A stretch of 64,000 nucleotides of DNA from CBDFKS01 sp965248905. GTDB lineage: Bacteria > Chloroflexota > Dehalococcoidia > Lucifugimonadales > JAGWBF01. The notes below the pieces were generated by a model. The model was not told the DNA's origin, did not search any database, and worked only from the letters and a program-made list of their open reading frames with translations. The first letter of the stretch is position 1, and each line of letters begins with the position of its first letter. The position numbers were made by a program, and so were the translations under genes. The stretch is taken from NCBI GenBank assembly GCA_965248905.1, contig CBDFKS010000007.1, positions 248,001 through 312,000 of the forward strand. The letters are read 5' to 3'. This document shows positions 50,800-60,621 of the stretch, in pieces.

Positions 50800-52917
50800 G
50801 TGTCAAAGATAAAAATAGGCACGGCCTCTTGGTCCGAAGGAAAGATTCCCTATCCGAGTTGGTGTAGGTCACCTAAAGATAAATTGGGGTTCTATTCCGC
50901 CCGGTTCCCTATGGTGGAAGTGGACAGCACTCACTATGCCATTCACACGCCAGAGACGATTGCTTCATGGGTCGAATATACTCCCAAGGACTTCGTCTTC
51001 AATGTAAAGGTCTTTGGGCTCTTTACTCTTCACTGGACACAGCCTAAGTTTTTGCCAGTCTTCATCAGAGAAAAGCTCTCAACCTCCCTGGCCAATAGGT
51101 CTGGGCTTTACTATCGGGATATGCCCCGCAAGCTTAAAGACCGTCTTTGGGAGACTTTCGATGCGATGTTAGAGCCGCTCCTGAACAGCCGGAAACTAGA
51201 TGTAGTGATACTCCAGTTCTCTTCTGGATTTATACCAGGACCCTCCAGTTTAAGACATTTGGAAGAATGCAGGGCTCGACTATCCAAATACAAGGTAGCT
51301 GTTGAGTTCCGGAACAGGGCGTGGTTTGAAGGAGGACAGCATAAAAGGACCTTCGAGTTTCTGGAACGTAATAACTTACTATACGTAGCTGTTGATGGGC
51401 CACAAGAGCTGGACTCATCAGTCCCCAGAATTTTAGGCGGGTACGGAGATAGATGTGTAGTGAGGTTTCATGGGCGGAACAGAAAGGGATGGATGATGAG
51501 GGGGCCGGAGGCCAAGAAAGAGCGGGCTAACTATGTGTATGCCGAGGAGGAGTTGGAGGAGTGGGTTCGAAAGATCAGAGAGATAGAAGGTCATGTAGAC
51601 GAAGTGCACCTGGTAATGAATACCATTCAAGCAATGGCCAACGCTGGATTAATGGCTAAGCTGCTGGGACAAGAGCTGACAGAAGGGTCTAGTCCCTCTC
51701 CCCGAAAACAAGAATTTTTAAGAAGTGCTGCTCCCGCAAACACAGCCTGCGTACTGATTGACCACTTTCCCCTCAGGCAAGAGATACGAAGAGCCCCTGC
51801 CCTGAAGAAAATTCCTGCTATCGTCTACCGCTTGTCAGGCTCCAAGCAGTCAGTGCTAGACTTCTCGCCGCAGTTGGAAGGGGTACGACAAGGCATGCCT
51901 TTGCCGGAGGCCCTATCACAAGCTAAAGCGGCAAACCTCATCGAAGCAGATATCCCCTTTTACGATAGTGCCTTTGAAAAGGTCCTGGAGGCTCTGGAGA
52001 GCAAAAGCCCTGTCGTAGAGTCCTCCACGTTAGGGTGTGCTTATGTGGGCCTGAAGGGTTTAGAGGGAATTTATGGGGGCGAAGCCCAGATGATTAACAC
52101 CCTGATGAACCTGCCTCCAGAGGGTGAAGGCGTGCGAGTTGGGGTGGCTCAGGGGAAGTTTCCTGCCTATATAGCCGCGATGACGGCTACTCCGGGTCGA
52201 GCTGTAAAAGTTCCTGATCAAGTACACTCGTTTCTCCAGGCGGTTCCTATAGAGATGCTCCCTATCTCTTGGGATATGCAAAAGCAACTCCACTCCTTCA
52301 GCTTGCATACTTTAGGACAGATTGCATGCCTGAGACCCGAGTCCCTTGAATCCCAATTCGGCCCCAAAGGTCGGATTATCTGGGAGCTATCGAATGGAAT
52401 AGACAAGACTCCTATAACCCCCACAAGGAGAGAGGAGGCCATTATCGAGTCTCTTATCTTCGCGGACCCGGTCTATGCTATTCAGCCGGTACTTGTGGCT
52501 ATCGAGACTCTCCTGAAAAGGGCCTTTTCCTCCACTCAGCTGAACGGCAAGGCCGTCAGAGTCTTCACTTTAGAAGCTCAGACTATGCGGGGCCATCGTT
52601 GGAGCCACAGAATGACGTTTAAAGAACCTGTTGCTGACCCGTCGCGAGCCTTCAAATTGATTAGAGATGCTCCATATTTGCGGTCCTTATCAGGGCCTTT
52701 GGAGGAGCTGAGTTTAACCTTGACCGGCATCACAAGCGATAGAGGACAGCAGCTTAACATGTTTACAGAGGTGAGGCAGAGGGAGCGACTCAATAACGCC
52801 TTGAGGCACCTGGAAGCAAGATTAGGTGAGAAAGCACCGATATTCCAAGTTAGGGAGATGGAGCCATGGTCCAGAATACCAGAGCGACGCCAAGGCTTAG
52901 TTCAATACGCCCTCTAA
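50800..52917 (+). CDS. DUF72 (YecE-like) - ImuB fusion protein
   Basis: 705 residues from GTG (AGGGAGA upstream). Residues 1-300 are a DUF72 TIM-barrel protein: KIGTASWSEGKIPYPSWC, FPMVEVDSTHYAIHTPETI, KYKVAVEFRNRAWFE and VVRFHGRNRKGW. Residues ~313-705 are ImuB-like: ACVLIDHFPLRQEIR, then palm, finger and little-finger regions. Where Y-family polymerases have the catalytic S-x-D-E-A-Y, this protein has STLGCAYVGLKG, so the polymerase site is dead, as in ImuB adaptors. Next to DnaE2 and under LexA control it should recruit the mutagenic polymerase. The DUF72 fusion may add a DNA-processing activity; that part is inference. Confidence 0.85.
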   Translation: MSKIKIGTASWSEGKIPYPSWCRSPKDKLGFYSARFPMVEVDSTHYAIHTPETIASWVEYTPKDFVFNVKVFGLFTLHWTQPKFLPVFIREKLSTSLANRSGLYYRDMPRKLKDRLWETFDAMLEPLLNSRKLDVVILQFSSGFIPGPSSLRHLEECRARLSKYKVAVEFRNRAWFEGGQHKRTFEFLERNNLLYVAVDGPQELDSSVPRILGGYGDRCVVRFHGRNRKGWMMRGPEAKKERANYVYAEEELEEWVRKIREIEGHVDEVHLVMNTIQAMANAGLMAKLLGQELTEGSSPSPRKQEFLRSAAPANTACVLIDHFPLRQEIRRAPALKKIPAIVYRLSGSKQSVLDFSPQLEGVRQGMPLPEALSQAKAANLIEADIPFYDSAFEKVLEALESKSPVVESSTLGCAYVGLKGLEGIYGGEAQMINTLMNLPPEGEGVRVGVAQGKFPAYIAAMTATPGRAVKVPDQVHSFLQAVPIEMLPISWDMQKQLHSFSLHTLGQIACLRPESLESQFGPKGRIIWELSNGIDKTPITPTRREEAIIESLIFADPVYAIQPVLVAIETLLKRAFSSTQLNGKAVRVFTLEAQTMRGHRWSHRMTFKEPVADPSRAFKLIRDAPYLRSLSGPLEELSLTLTGITSDRGQQLNMFTEVRQRERLNNALRHLEARLGEKAPIFQVREMEPWSRIPERRQGLVQYAL

Positions 52918-53156
52918 GGGCTCCGCAACAGCTCGAAGTCGAGCTCGGGAACGATACTCTCCCCAAGGCCATCGCTTTACGAGGCGTGGTTCTGCAAGTG
53001 GCGGACATCCAGGACCGATGGCGCATCGACGACGAGTGGTGGCGTTCTAGGCCTGTTTCAAGGGTCTATTACCAACTGATTTTGGAAGATAGGAGGCCAA
53101 TGACAGTCTTCGAAGACCTGGAAACGTTGCAATGGTTTCAGCAGAAGTATGACTAG
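52866..53156 (+). CDS. Small DUF6504-like mutasome accessory protein
   Basis: 96 residues; it overlaps the ImuB gene end by 52 bp and the DnaE2 start by 8 bp. Residues 25-96 (ALRGVVLQVADIQDRWRIDD, EWWRSRPVSRVYYQLILEDR) match the small proteins seen beside imuB and dnaE2 in many genomes. It could be a structural clamp of the complex. The function is not known. Confidence 0.75.
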   Translation: MVQNTRATPRLSSIRPLRAPQQLEVELGNDTLPKAIALRGVVLQVADIQDRWRIDDEWWRSRPVSRVYYQLILEDRRPMTVFEDLETLQWFQQKYD

Positions 53157-56100
53157 CTACGTAGAACTTCACTGTCACTCGAACTACTCCTTTCTGGAAG
53201 GAGCGTCTTTCCTCCATGAGCTTTTGCTTCGGGCCAAGGAACTGGGATATCCGGCGCTAGCCATCACCGACCACGATAATCTTTGCGGAGCGATGGAATT
53301 TGCTCAGCAAGCCCGTTCCATGGATATTCATCCCATCATTGGCGCCGAGGTTACTCTGAAGGGAGGAGCTCATCTAACTCTATTGTCTGAGACAGCAAAG
53401 GGTTATAGCAACCTGTGCCGGCTAATCTCCTATGCTCACGTAACCGCAGAGCGTCGAGAGCCTCAACTGGACCCAAGGTTCATTGCGGACCACGCAGAAG
53501 GCCTCATCGCTTTGTCGGGATGTTCAAAGGGTGAGATACCCCGGCTTCTGACGGAATCTCGATATGCGGAGGCTCGAGCAACGGCCAGGGAGTATCTGGA
53601 ATGGTTTGGCGGCGGCAACTTTTATCTGGAGATGCAGCAGAACTTGGTCTATGGAGACACTCCGAGAAATCGGCTATTAATAGAGCTAGGAAACGATTTG
53701 GGAATCGATGTGGTAGCCACTAACAACGTCCATTATCATCTGCCCGAGCGGCACAGACTGCAAGACGCCTTGGTTGCTATTAGACATAACAAGAGCCTGG
53801 AAGAGACCCATAGGGAGCGTCGTCCCAACAATCAGTTTTACTTGAAGTCCCCTGCCGAAATGGATGCTTTATTCGGAGGATGCTCTGAAGCCCTTCGGAA
53901 TACCCAGGTCATAGCGGAACGTTGCTCCTTTGATATCACTCGTAATTTGGACTATCAGTTTCCCGACTACCCGGTACCTCAAGACCACACTCCCCAAACG
54001 TATTTAAAGAAGCTCTGCTATGAAGCCGCCGGACGGAGATACGGTTCTATTACACGTCAAGTTCAAGAGAGATTGGACGAGGAGTTACGCCTGATCAACA
54101 AACATAAGCTCGCCGGGTTCTTCCTGATCTATCACGAAATTATTCAGATGGCCCGAGAGGTAATGATCGACCTGGGCTTGAGCGACCGGGAGATCCCCCT
54201 GGAAGAGCGGCCGCCGGGTAGAGGCAGGGGCTCTTCAGTGGCTATGTTGGTAGGTTACCTGATTGGCCTATCCCATATAGACCCCCTGAGGTTTAACCTC
54301 TCCCTTCATCGTTTCCTGAACGATGAGATGGGGGCAGTACCAGATATCGATCTGGATTTTCCCCGAGAGATTAGAGAGGAGCTAATAAAAAGAGTTCACG
54401 AGAGATGGGGATGGGACCATGCGGCTCTAACCGGAATGATTGGCACTTACAAAATGAAAGGGTGCATACGTGACCTGGGCAAAGCCTTGGGTCTATCTCC
54501 GGAGGACGTGGATAACGTAGCTAAACGGGTGGACACTCGCCATGCCACCAGCCTTGAGTCGGAGATACGCATCCTTCCTGAATTCCAGGGTAAGGTGGAA
54601 GCCTCGGGTTGGCGGGACTTTCTGGGGTTGGCGAAGGAGTTGAAAGGGTTTCCCAAGTACCTGGCCCAACACCCGGGAGGAATGGTCATAAGCTCTTCTC
54701 CTCTCATAGATGTAGTACCGGTACAGCAGAGTGCCATAGATGGCCGATATGTCTGCCATTGGGACAAGGACAGCATCGATGACGGGGGGTTTGTTAAAAT
54801 CGATTTCCTCTCACTGGGAGTCCTATCTCAGATGACCGAGGCCCTCGGCATGATAGAGCAGAAAACAGGCATATACACTGATCTGTCGCGCATCGACTTT
54901 GAAGATGCCGCTGTCTATGAGACGTTGCATAAGGCCGACACAGTCGGCATATTCCAGGTCGAATCGGCCGCCCAGATGCAGACCGTTACCCGGATCAAGC
55001 CCAGCAACCTTAGAGAGATGGCGATAGAGGTGGCTGCCGTGCGGCCGGGCGTGGGGATCAACAACGGCATCAGCAAGTTCATCGAAAGATATGTGGATAA
55101 CGTACCCTGGAACTATGACCATCCGCTGGAGAAGAACGCTCTTGAACAGACTAAGGGGGTGATCTTCTTTCAGGACCAGGTAAACCAATTGGCGATTGAT
55201 GTGGCTGGGTTCAGTCCCAAAGAGGCGGACCAGCTACGCCGCGCCTTCGGCAGGAAGAACAACAAGAGTCTACTGGAGATGTACTGGGAGAAATTCAAGC
55301 AGGGCGCGGCTGAGCGCGATGTGCCTGAGCCGACGGCGAAGAATATCTTTAGTAAGTTCTCGGGACAGTACATGTTCCCAGAATCCCATGCCTATGCCTT
55401 CGGGATAACGGCATATCAGATGGCCTGGATGAAATATTACTACCCGCTGGAGTTTTTCGTAGCCATTTTCAATCAACAGCCCATGGGCTTCTACAGCCTG
55501 GAAACCCTTAAAGAGGATGCCAAGCGCCATGGAGTGAATGTCCTTAACCCCGATATTAACCAGAGCGACGCTAAATGCACCATCAAGGGCAAATCACTTC
55601 TGCTGGGCCTTCTCAACGTAAAGGGGATCGGTGAATCTGGAGCGGAAGCTATCCTGGAAGCCAGGGAACGGGAGGGATCCTTTGAGACCCTCGTCGACGT
55701 TGTGCAGTGGACGGCGCTAAATCGACAAGCGCTGGAGAACCTGGTGATGGCTGGAGCACTCGACTCTTTGATCTCAGACCGTAGGTCAGCGTTGTGGGAG
55801 ATCGGTCTACGATATCGCCCTACAGGCCTTCAACGAACCCTTCCTCTTCCCGTAGAGCAGGACATTGTCGATCTCCCGCCACTAAACGAGTGGGAGATCA
55901 TGACCAACGAGTATCGCACCCTAGGTCTATTTCCCAACGGCCACTTGATGGCCCATATCAGGCCACATCTGGACTCTAATGTACTGCCGAGCCACAAGGT
56001 GCCTGACCTGGAACAGGGTGCGGAGGTAACCGTCGCAGGCTTAGTAATACGGAGGCAGCATCCTTTCACTAAAGGAGTGTTCATCACCCTCGAGGATGAG

Positions 56101-56286
56101 TTTGGACATGTACCCCTGGTAGTATGGCCACAGACATTCGAGCGCTATCGGCTGGTATTGAGGGAACCGGTGCTCAAAGTGCGCGGCGTGGTCTCAAGGC
56201 GAGGTGGTGCGCTGAACATCGTTGCCAACCACGTAGAAAGCATTGAAGCCATCCCCAGTCTCCCCAAGGCGAAGAACTGGGGGTAG
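53149..56286 (+). CDS. dnaE2: Error-prone DNA polymerase DnaE2
   Basis: 1045 residues, the normal length. PHP domain at the N-terminus (YVELHCHSNYSFLEGASFLH, ITDHDNLCGA), then the DnaE core with the catalytic pair in PDIDLDFPREIREEL, RPPGRGRGSSVAMLVGYLIG and QHPGGMVISSSPL, tandem HhH near residue 840, and an OB fold close to the end (VTVAGLVIRRQHPFTKGVFI). DnaE2 makes errors across lesions and needs ImuB for access. Operon order ImuB-DUF6504-DnaE2 fits the family; no imuA gene is present in the operon. Confidence 0.95.
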   Translation: MTSYVELHCHSNYSFLEGASFLHELLLRAKELGYPALAITDHDNLCGAMEFAQQARSMDIHPIIGAEVTLKGGAHLTLLSETAKGYSNLCRLISYAHVTAERREPQLDPRFIADHAEGLIALSGCSKGEIPRLLTESRYAEARATAREYLEWFGGGNFYLEMQQNLVYGDTPRNRLLIELGNDLGIDVVATNNVHYHLPERHRLQDALVAIRHNKSLEETHRERRPNNQFYLKSPAEMDALFGGCSEALRNTQVIAERCSFDITRNLDYQFPDYPVPQDHTPQTYLKKLCYEAAGRRYGSITRQVQERLDEELRLINKHKLAGFFLIYHEIIQMAREVMIDLGLSDREIPLEERPPGRGRGSSVAMLVGYLIGLSHIDPLRFNLSLHRFLNDEMGAVPDIDLDFPREIREELIKRVHERWGWDHAALTGMIGTYKMKGCIRDLGKALGLSPEDVDNVAKRVDTRHATSLESEIRILPEFQGKVEASGWRDFLGLAKELKGFPKYLAQHPGGMVISSSPLIDVVPVQQSAIDGRYVCHWDKDSIDDGGFVKIDFLSLGVLSQMTEALGMIEQKTGIYTDLSRIDFEDAAVYETLHKADTVGIFQVESAAQMQTVTRIKPSNLREMAIEVAAVRPGVGINNGISKFIERYVDNVPWNYDHPLEKNALEQTKGVIFFQDQVNQLAIDVAGFSPKEADQLRRAFGRKNNKSLLEMYWEKFKQGAAERDVPEPTAKNIFSKFSGQYMFPESHAYAFGITAYQMAWMKYYYPLEFFVAIFNQQPMGFYSLETLKEDAKRHGVNVLNPDINQSDAKCTIKGKSLLLGLLNVKGIGESGAEAILEAREREGSFETLVDVVQWTALNRQALENLVMAGALDSLISDRRSALWEIGLRYRPTGLQRTLPLPVEQDIVDLPPLNEWEIMTNEYRTLGLFPNGHLMAHIRPHLDSNVLPSHKVPDLEQGAEVTVAGLVIRRQHPFTKGVFITLEDEFGHVPLVVWPQTFERYRLVLREPVLKVRGVVSRRGGALNIVANHVESIEAIPSLPKAKNWG

Positions 56287-56620
56287 TGAGACAGATGCCT
56301 GGGTTGTCTTGTTGATATAACCTACGCTCATGCGCGTTACTTGCTTTCAGCAGGGTGCTGTTTACTCAGCCTGGCGAAGAAGGGGCGATAGCGCTCGGTT
56401 GAACTCTACTCCGACTCCATGATAAATTAAACGTTGACGGGGAAAATATTTCGATATTCGTCTGATGATAACGTAGTTTCGCTGGGAACAGCACAGAGAA
56501 AGAAATATCGATCGGCTTTACTGACGCACGGATAATGGATAGGGTAGAGCGGCGTCGGCTACTCAGACCTGGGGTCCGTCGAATCAATGGCCTGAACCAA
56601 ATTCATGGGAGGTGTCGGTC
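56287..56620. other. Intergenic region before the ParA gene
   Basis: 334 bp, AT-rich in the middle (AAATATTTCGATATTCG and GAAATATCGATCG near 56445-56515). These look like short related palindromes and could be ParA-partner or ParA operator sites. No coding region. Confidence 0.4.
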
Positions 56621-56743
56621 GTGCCGCAAAAATTGGCTTTGATCAACATGAAGGGAGGAGTGGGAAAGTCTACCCTGGCTGTGAACATTGCTTGGGAATA
56701 CGCTACCGCGCCTCGGAACCTGCGAGTGCTACTCGTGGACCTA

Positions 56744-57947
56744 GGGATACTCTGAACAAGTCTGGGCATAGTAGCATAGAGAATAGCACTGTGTTCGGGG
56801 AGATAATTGATGGACCAGCCAACATTTGCGGACTTGGAATACGAGAGGAAGAAGCGCAAGACCCGCCGGGAGATATTCCTGGAGCGCATGGATGCTCTGA
56901 TCCCGTGGGAACAGATGGAAGAGCGCATCCGTCCGTTCTATCCCAAGGCGGGCCGAGGCCGTCGACCATATGAGTTGTCGGCGATGGTGCGGATACACTG
57001 CGTGCAGTTGTTCTACAACTTGAGCGATCCTGGTATGGAGGACATGCTCTACGAGGTCGAGTCGGTGAGACGGTTCGTAGGGTTGAAGCTGTCGGGCCCG
57101 CTGCCGGACGAGACGACGATTCTGAACTTCCGCCATCTGCTGGAAGAGCATGAGTTGGGGCAGAGTCTGTTCGAGGAGATCAACCGTCATCTGGAGTCCC
57201 AGGGACTGCGGCTTCGGGAGGGGACGATCGTGGACGCGAGCATCATAGAGGCGCCGTCATCGACGAAGAATCGTGCGGGTGAGCGAGACCCTGAGATGCA
57301 CCAGACGAAGAAGGGGAACGAGTGGCGCTTCGGGATGAAAGTACACGTAGGCGCTGACGCTGAGACCGGAGTGGTACACAGCATGACTACGACGCCAGCT
57401 AACGTGCATGATGTGACAGAAGCGCACCGATTGCTGCACGGTGGAGAGAAACGAGTGTGGGGGGATGCGGGGTATCAGGGAGTGGACAAGCGGTTGGAGA
57501 ATCGAGAGTTGGATGTGGAGTGGCGAGTGGCGATGAGGCCCGGCCGGCGACGGCACCTGGAGCCTGGCAGCTACGAGGCGTTGGCGGAGAAGCGCAAAGC
57601 GTCGGTCAGAGCGAAAGTGGAGCATCCGTTCCTGTACGTGAAGCGGCGCTTTGGCTATGCCAAGGTGCGCTACCGAGGGTTGGCTAAGAACGCGCAACGG
57701 CTGGCATTGCTACTGGGGCTGGCCAACTTGATGACGGCAGAGCGCCGTCTGGCGACATGAGAGGGGCGCAGTGCGCAAATCACGGCCGGGGAGCCGCGAT
57801 GGCTCCGAAAAGCCGCTTCGAGGCCACAACAGACACGGTCTGAACGCCTCAACCACGACCTGGAACGTCACAAAGATGCCTGAACGTCTCCAAAGAACGG
57901 AACCACTCTGCCCATCCACGCTTGCGCCGAGTTGTTCAGAGGTTCCC
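56744..57947. mobile_element. IS5-family insertion sequence
   Basis: About 1204 bp. Ends: GGGATACTCTGAACAAGTC (left) and GGGAACCTCTGAACAACTC (complement of right), 16 of 19 bases alike. The target is TA (or CTAG, equivalent), inside GACCTAGATCC of the ParA gene. The transposase gene is complete and ~190 bp of non-coding DNA lie on its 3' side. Confidence 0.9.
56810..57760 (+). CDS. IS5-family transposase
   Basis: 316 residues from the ATG at 56810 (GGGGAG upstream). The N-terminal domain with FADLEYERKKRKTRREIFLE and PFYPKAGRGRRPYELSAMV is followed by the DDE core: GTIVDASIIEAPSSTKN (first Asp), KVHVGADAETGVVHSM, VWGDAGYQGVDKR (second Asp), and VRAKVEHPFLYVKRRFGYAK (Glu). Complete and probably active. 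Confidence 0.95.
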   Translation: MDQPTFADLEYERKKRKTRREIFLERMDALIPWEQMEERIRPFYPKAGRGRRPYELSAMVRIHCVQLFYNLSDPGMEDMLYEVESVRRFVGLKLSGPLPDETTILNFRHLLEEHELGQSLFEEINRHLESQGLRLREGTIVDASIIEAPSSTKNRAGERDPEMHQTKKGNEWRFGMKVHVGADAETGVVHSMTTTPANVHDVTEAHRLLHGGEKRVWGDAGYQGVDKRLENRELDVEWRVAMRPGRRRHLEPGSYEALAEKRKASVRAKVEHPFLYVKRRFGYAKVRYRGLAKNAQRLALLLGLANLMTAERRLAT

Positions 57948-58668
57948 TAGATCCACAGTTCAACGCAAGCCAGTATATGGTTGGGGCTCGCCAGATGGAG
58001 AACCTTTTTGAAAGTGGTCAGCCCACAGTCTGGGATATCTTTGAGCAGTTCACACGAGTTCCAGGCAGAAGTAGCGCCGGTGCCCTCAACCCAAGAGATG
58101 CGTTGGTGTCTGTCTATCGTTCACGCATCAACGATGGACGAATAGACCTCATGGCCTCTCGATTGGAATTGTCCAATACCTTGCGTAACCCTGAAGGTAA
58201 AGTGCAACTTCTTGAACAAGCGATCTCACAAATAGAAGATAACTATGATGTGATTGTATTAGACTGTGCACCTACCGAATCGATACTAACTACTGCCGCT
58301 TATCTTGTCGCAGACTGGATACTAATTCCTGTCAGGCCTGAGTTTCTCTCGACCATAGGTCTGCCACTTCTAAGAGTTTCTCTGACCGAGTTCGATACTC
58401 GATACCCAGGACGGTCTCCAGAAATAGTGGGCATCGTGTTCAATGCAATCTCGAACTATTCCCCTGAAGAAGCGACTTCTAGACAGGAGGTCATAGGTTT
58501 GGCCCAAACGAATGCCTGGTATGTATTCCAACGTGAAGTTAGGTATTCGAAGTCGTTCCCGAAGGGCGCCCGCGAGGGGGCACCCATTTTTCGGACCTCG
58601 TATGCTCATTCTCAAACCAAAGCCAATTTTGTCAGATTTGCCAACGAGCTTGCTACAAGGCTGGGACT

Positions 58669-59190
58669 GTGACTGAAGATGCTGAGTTGCTAGGAGAACT
58701 TGCTAGACTCATAGAGCGTTACGGCCCAGAACGGTTCGTTAGGCTTGCAAATGTACTCAGAAACCCCAGCGAGGCTAGTAACCTAGCGGCGGTTATCGAG
58801 GGTGCGTTGGCTACTCGCCCTCCTACCAAAAGACGGAGAAAACAAGCAACCAGAACAGCACCAGGGTCACGGCTCTTAGCGGGTCTGAGATACACGGAGC
58901 CGGAGAAGTATAATCTTCTGGCTTCGTTCAGGGATGACTTCATTGCCCATAAGATATTCCCGTCTATTAGTCACGTGCGCCGATTCGCGGATGAAAACGG
59001 CATCACGCTCGGGAACGCCTCCTCGCGCGACAGGGTGATAACCCCAGTGCTCCGCTTTATGGCAGATCTTCCGCAGCCACAAGTAGAGACTCTGGTACAT
59101 CACATCGCAAGAGAGGAGGCTGGGGACCGAAGCTTAGCGAGATGGAGTGATGTTATTACGGGTAGTAAATCGAAGCCTACCATCCCATAA
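58669..59190 (+). CDS. Partner protein of the ParA-type gene, unknown family
   Basis: 173 residues; the GTG overlaps the ParA stop by 4 bp. A helical N-terminus (ELLGELARLIERYGPERFVR, LANVLRNPSEASNLAAVIEG) leads to a basic linker (PTKRRRKQATRTAPGSRLLA) and a C-terminal helical domain (FRDDFIAHKIFPSISHVRRF). The basic linker could bind DNA, as in ParB-type or ParA-adaptor proteins, but no ParB motif is seen. The pair may be a two-gene positioning or partition module. Confidence 0.65.
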   Translation: MTEDAELLGELARLIERYGPERFVRLANVLRNPSEASNLAAVIEGALATRPPTKRRRKQATRTAPGSRLLAGLRYTEPEKYNLLASFRDDFIAHKIFPSISHVRRFADENGITLGNASSRDRVITPVLRFMADLPQPQVETLVHHIAREEAGDRSLARWSDVITGSKSKPTIP

Positions 59191-59385
59191 GGTTATCCTG
59201 GTCCACCAGATTCTGAAATTTGCCAACACGATGGGCCCAGTCGGCTAAGGGATACCAGGCATCAAGAGCTAATGGGTCAGTAGGGCTTTGCCCCAAACCT
59301 CACAGCGCAACCTGTGTTTATGTTGATCGCCGATCGCCCGGTATTCCTACAGCTTCCAAGATATGACTCAATAGAAACCGACATA

Positions 59386-59414
59386 TTGACACGGAACGCT
59401 GGGACGACTACTGT
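59386..59414 (+). promoter_or_regulatory. Candidate promoter of the amidohydrolase operon
   Basis: TTGACA (59386-59391), 17 bp, TACTGT (59409-59414), 27 bp before the ATG. The -35 is perfect and the -10 is weak. Confidence 0.4.
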
Positions 59415-59441
59415 ACTAGTTAAAGCTCAGGAGGCGACGTG

Positions 59442-60563
59442 ATGGGTAGTTACAGGGTCATATCAGCGGACAATCACGTGTTTGAGCCGGCCGACCTGTG
59501 GGCTACGAGGGCCGACCCCAAGATCAGAGATCGGGCACCTCATGTTGTCAGCCAGGAGGATGGCGATTGGTGGGTATGTGACGGCCATAAGGTCCTGGGT
59601 GTCGGATTTGGGACCCAGGTGGGCAGGAGGTTCGAAGCACCGGAAAAGCTGAGCACGAGAGACACCTTCGACAACGTGCGGCCCGGCGGCTTTATTCCGG
59701 AGGAGCACGTGAAGGACCTGGACATCGATGGAGTAGAGAGGACCATTCTCTATCCCACTGTAGGTCTTCTGTTGCATAGCGTGCCTGATGGAGAGCTGCT
59801 CACCTCGGTTTTCAGCACCTACAACACCTGGCTCGGCGAGTTCTGCAAGCCCTTTCCTAACCGGCTGGACGGCATCGCCATGCTAAACGTGGACGACGTG
59901 CCCTCGGCCGTTAAGGAGCTGGAGCGTTCCAGGAAGATGGGTCTAATAGGTGCGATGATAACGGTCTACCCGCCCGAGGAGAGGCACTACAGCTTACCTG
60001 AGTACGACCCTCTGTGGGCCGCAGCCCAGGACCTCCAGATGCCCCTAAGCCTCCATGCCGGCACCGTGCGCCACCCTCCGGACCAGCCGTTCTCCCAGCT
60101 CAACACCCTGGGACCCAACGTGTTCGTTAACATGGAGCACTGGGTGCGGGAGTCCCTGACACGCATTATCTTTGGCGGTGTGTTCGATCGCTATCCCAAG
60201 CTCATGGTTGGGGCGATTGAGCACGAGCTGTCCTGGGTTCCCAATTTCCTGGACAGAATGGACTACACCTACAACGAACGACTGTTTAACGACGAGCTAT
60301 GGGACCGGTTCAAGTCGGACATGCTGCCTAGCGACTATTTCCACCGCAATGTGTTCCTGGGATTTCAGGAGGACGCCCTCGGTATTAGACTGAGGGACAT
60401 TATCGGCGTAGATAAGCTCCAGTGGGGCTCGGATTACCCCCACCACGAGTCTACCTTCCCCCGAAGCCGAGAAATCCTGGAGGAGATTCTGGCGGATTGC
60501 ACCGAGGAAGAGAAGGCCAAGATCGCCGGTGGAAATGCCGCCAGGCTATATAATCTGGAATAA
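59442..60563 (+). CDS. Amidohydrolase-family (PF04909) enzyme
   Basis: 373 residues from the ATG at 59442; AGGAGG is 7 bp upstream. ISADNHVFEPADLW starts the TIM barrel (the D-x-H variant of the metal motif), then YPTVGLLLHSVPDGELLTSV, PLSLHAGTVRHPPD (His), GAIEHELSWVPNFLDRMDYT and WGSDYPHHESTFPRSREILE (Asp near the C-terminus), ending ILADCTEEEKAKIAGGNAAR. These are decarboxylase/hydrolase-type amidohydrolases (ACMSD-like). The substrate is unknown. Together with the SDR and molybdenum hydroxylase it suggests breakdown of an aromatic or cyclic compound. Confidence 0.88.
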   Translation: MGSYRVISADNHVFEPADLWATRADPKIRDRAPHVVSQEDGDWWVCDGHKVLGVGFGTQVGRRFEAPEKLSTRDTFDNVRPGGFIPEEHVKDLDIDGVERTILYPTVGLLLHSVPDGELLTSVFSTYNTWLGEFCKPFPNRLDGIAMLNVDDVPSAVKELERSRKMGLIGAMITVYPPEERHYSLPEYDPLWAAAQDLQMPLSLHAGTVRHPPDQPFSQLNTLGPNVFVNMEHWVRESLTRIIFGGVFDRYPKLMVGAIEHELSWVPNFLDRMDYTYNERLFNDELWDRFKSDMLPSDYFHRNVFLGFQEDALGIRLRDIIGVDKLQWGSDYPHHESTFPRSREILEEILADCTEEEKAKIAGGNAARLYNLE

Positions 60564-60621
60564 TGATTACGGAGCAAGGAACAGGGAACGGGGAATCCGG
60601 ACTAAATTCTGAAGGAGAGGT

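Larger units (their letters stand above)
56621..58672 (+). pseudogene. ParA-family ATPase gene split by an IS5-family element
   Basis: The N-terminal part starts at GTG 56621 (GGGAGGT upstream): INMKGGVGKSTLAVNIAWEY with the deviant Walker A, up to LRVLLVDL. The element then begins. The C-terminal part resumes from 57948: DPQFNASQYMVGARQMENLF, VIVLDCAPTESILTTAAYLV and RPEFLSTIGLPLLRVSLTEF. Excising the element and one target copy restores VLLVDLDPQFNASQYM without a gap. The intact protein (~280 residues) would be a membrane- or DNA-bound partition ATPase. Only the latter part is translatable now. Confidence 0.92.
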
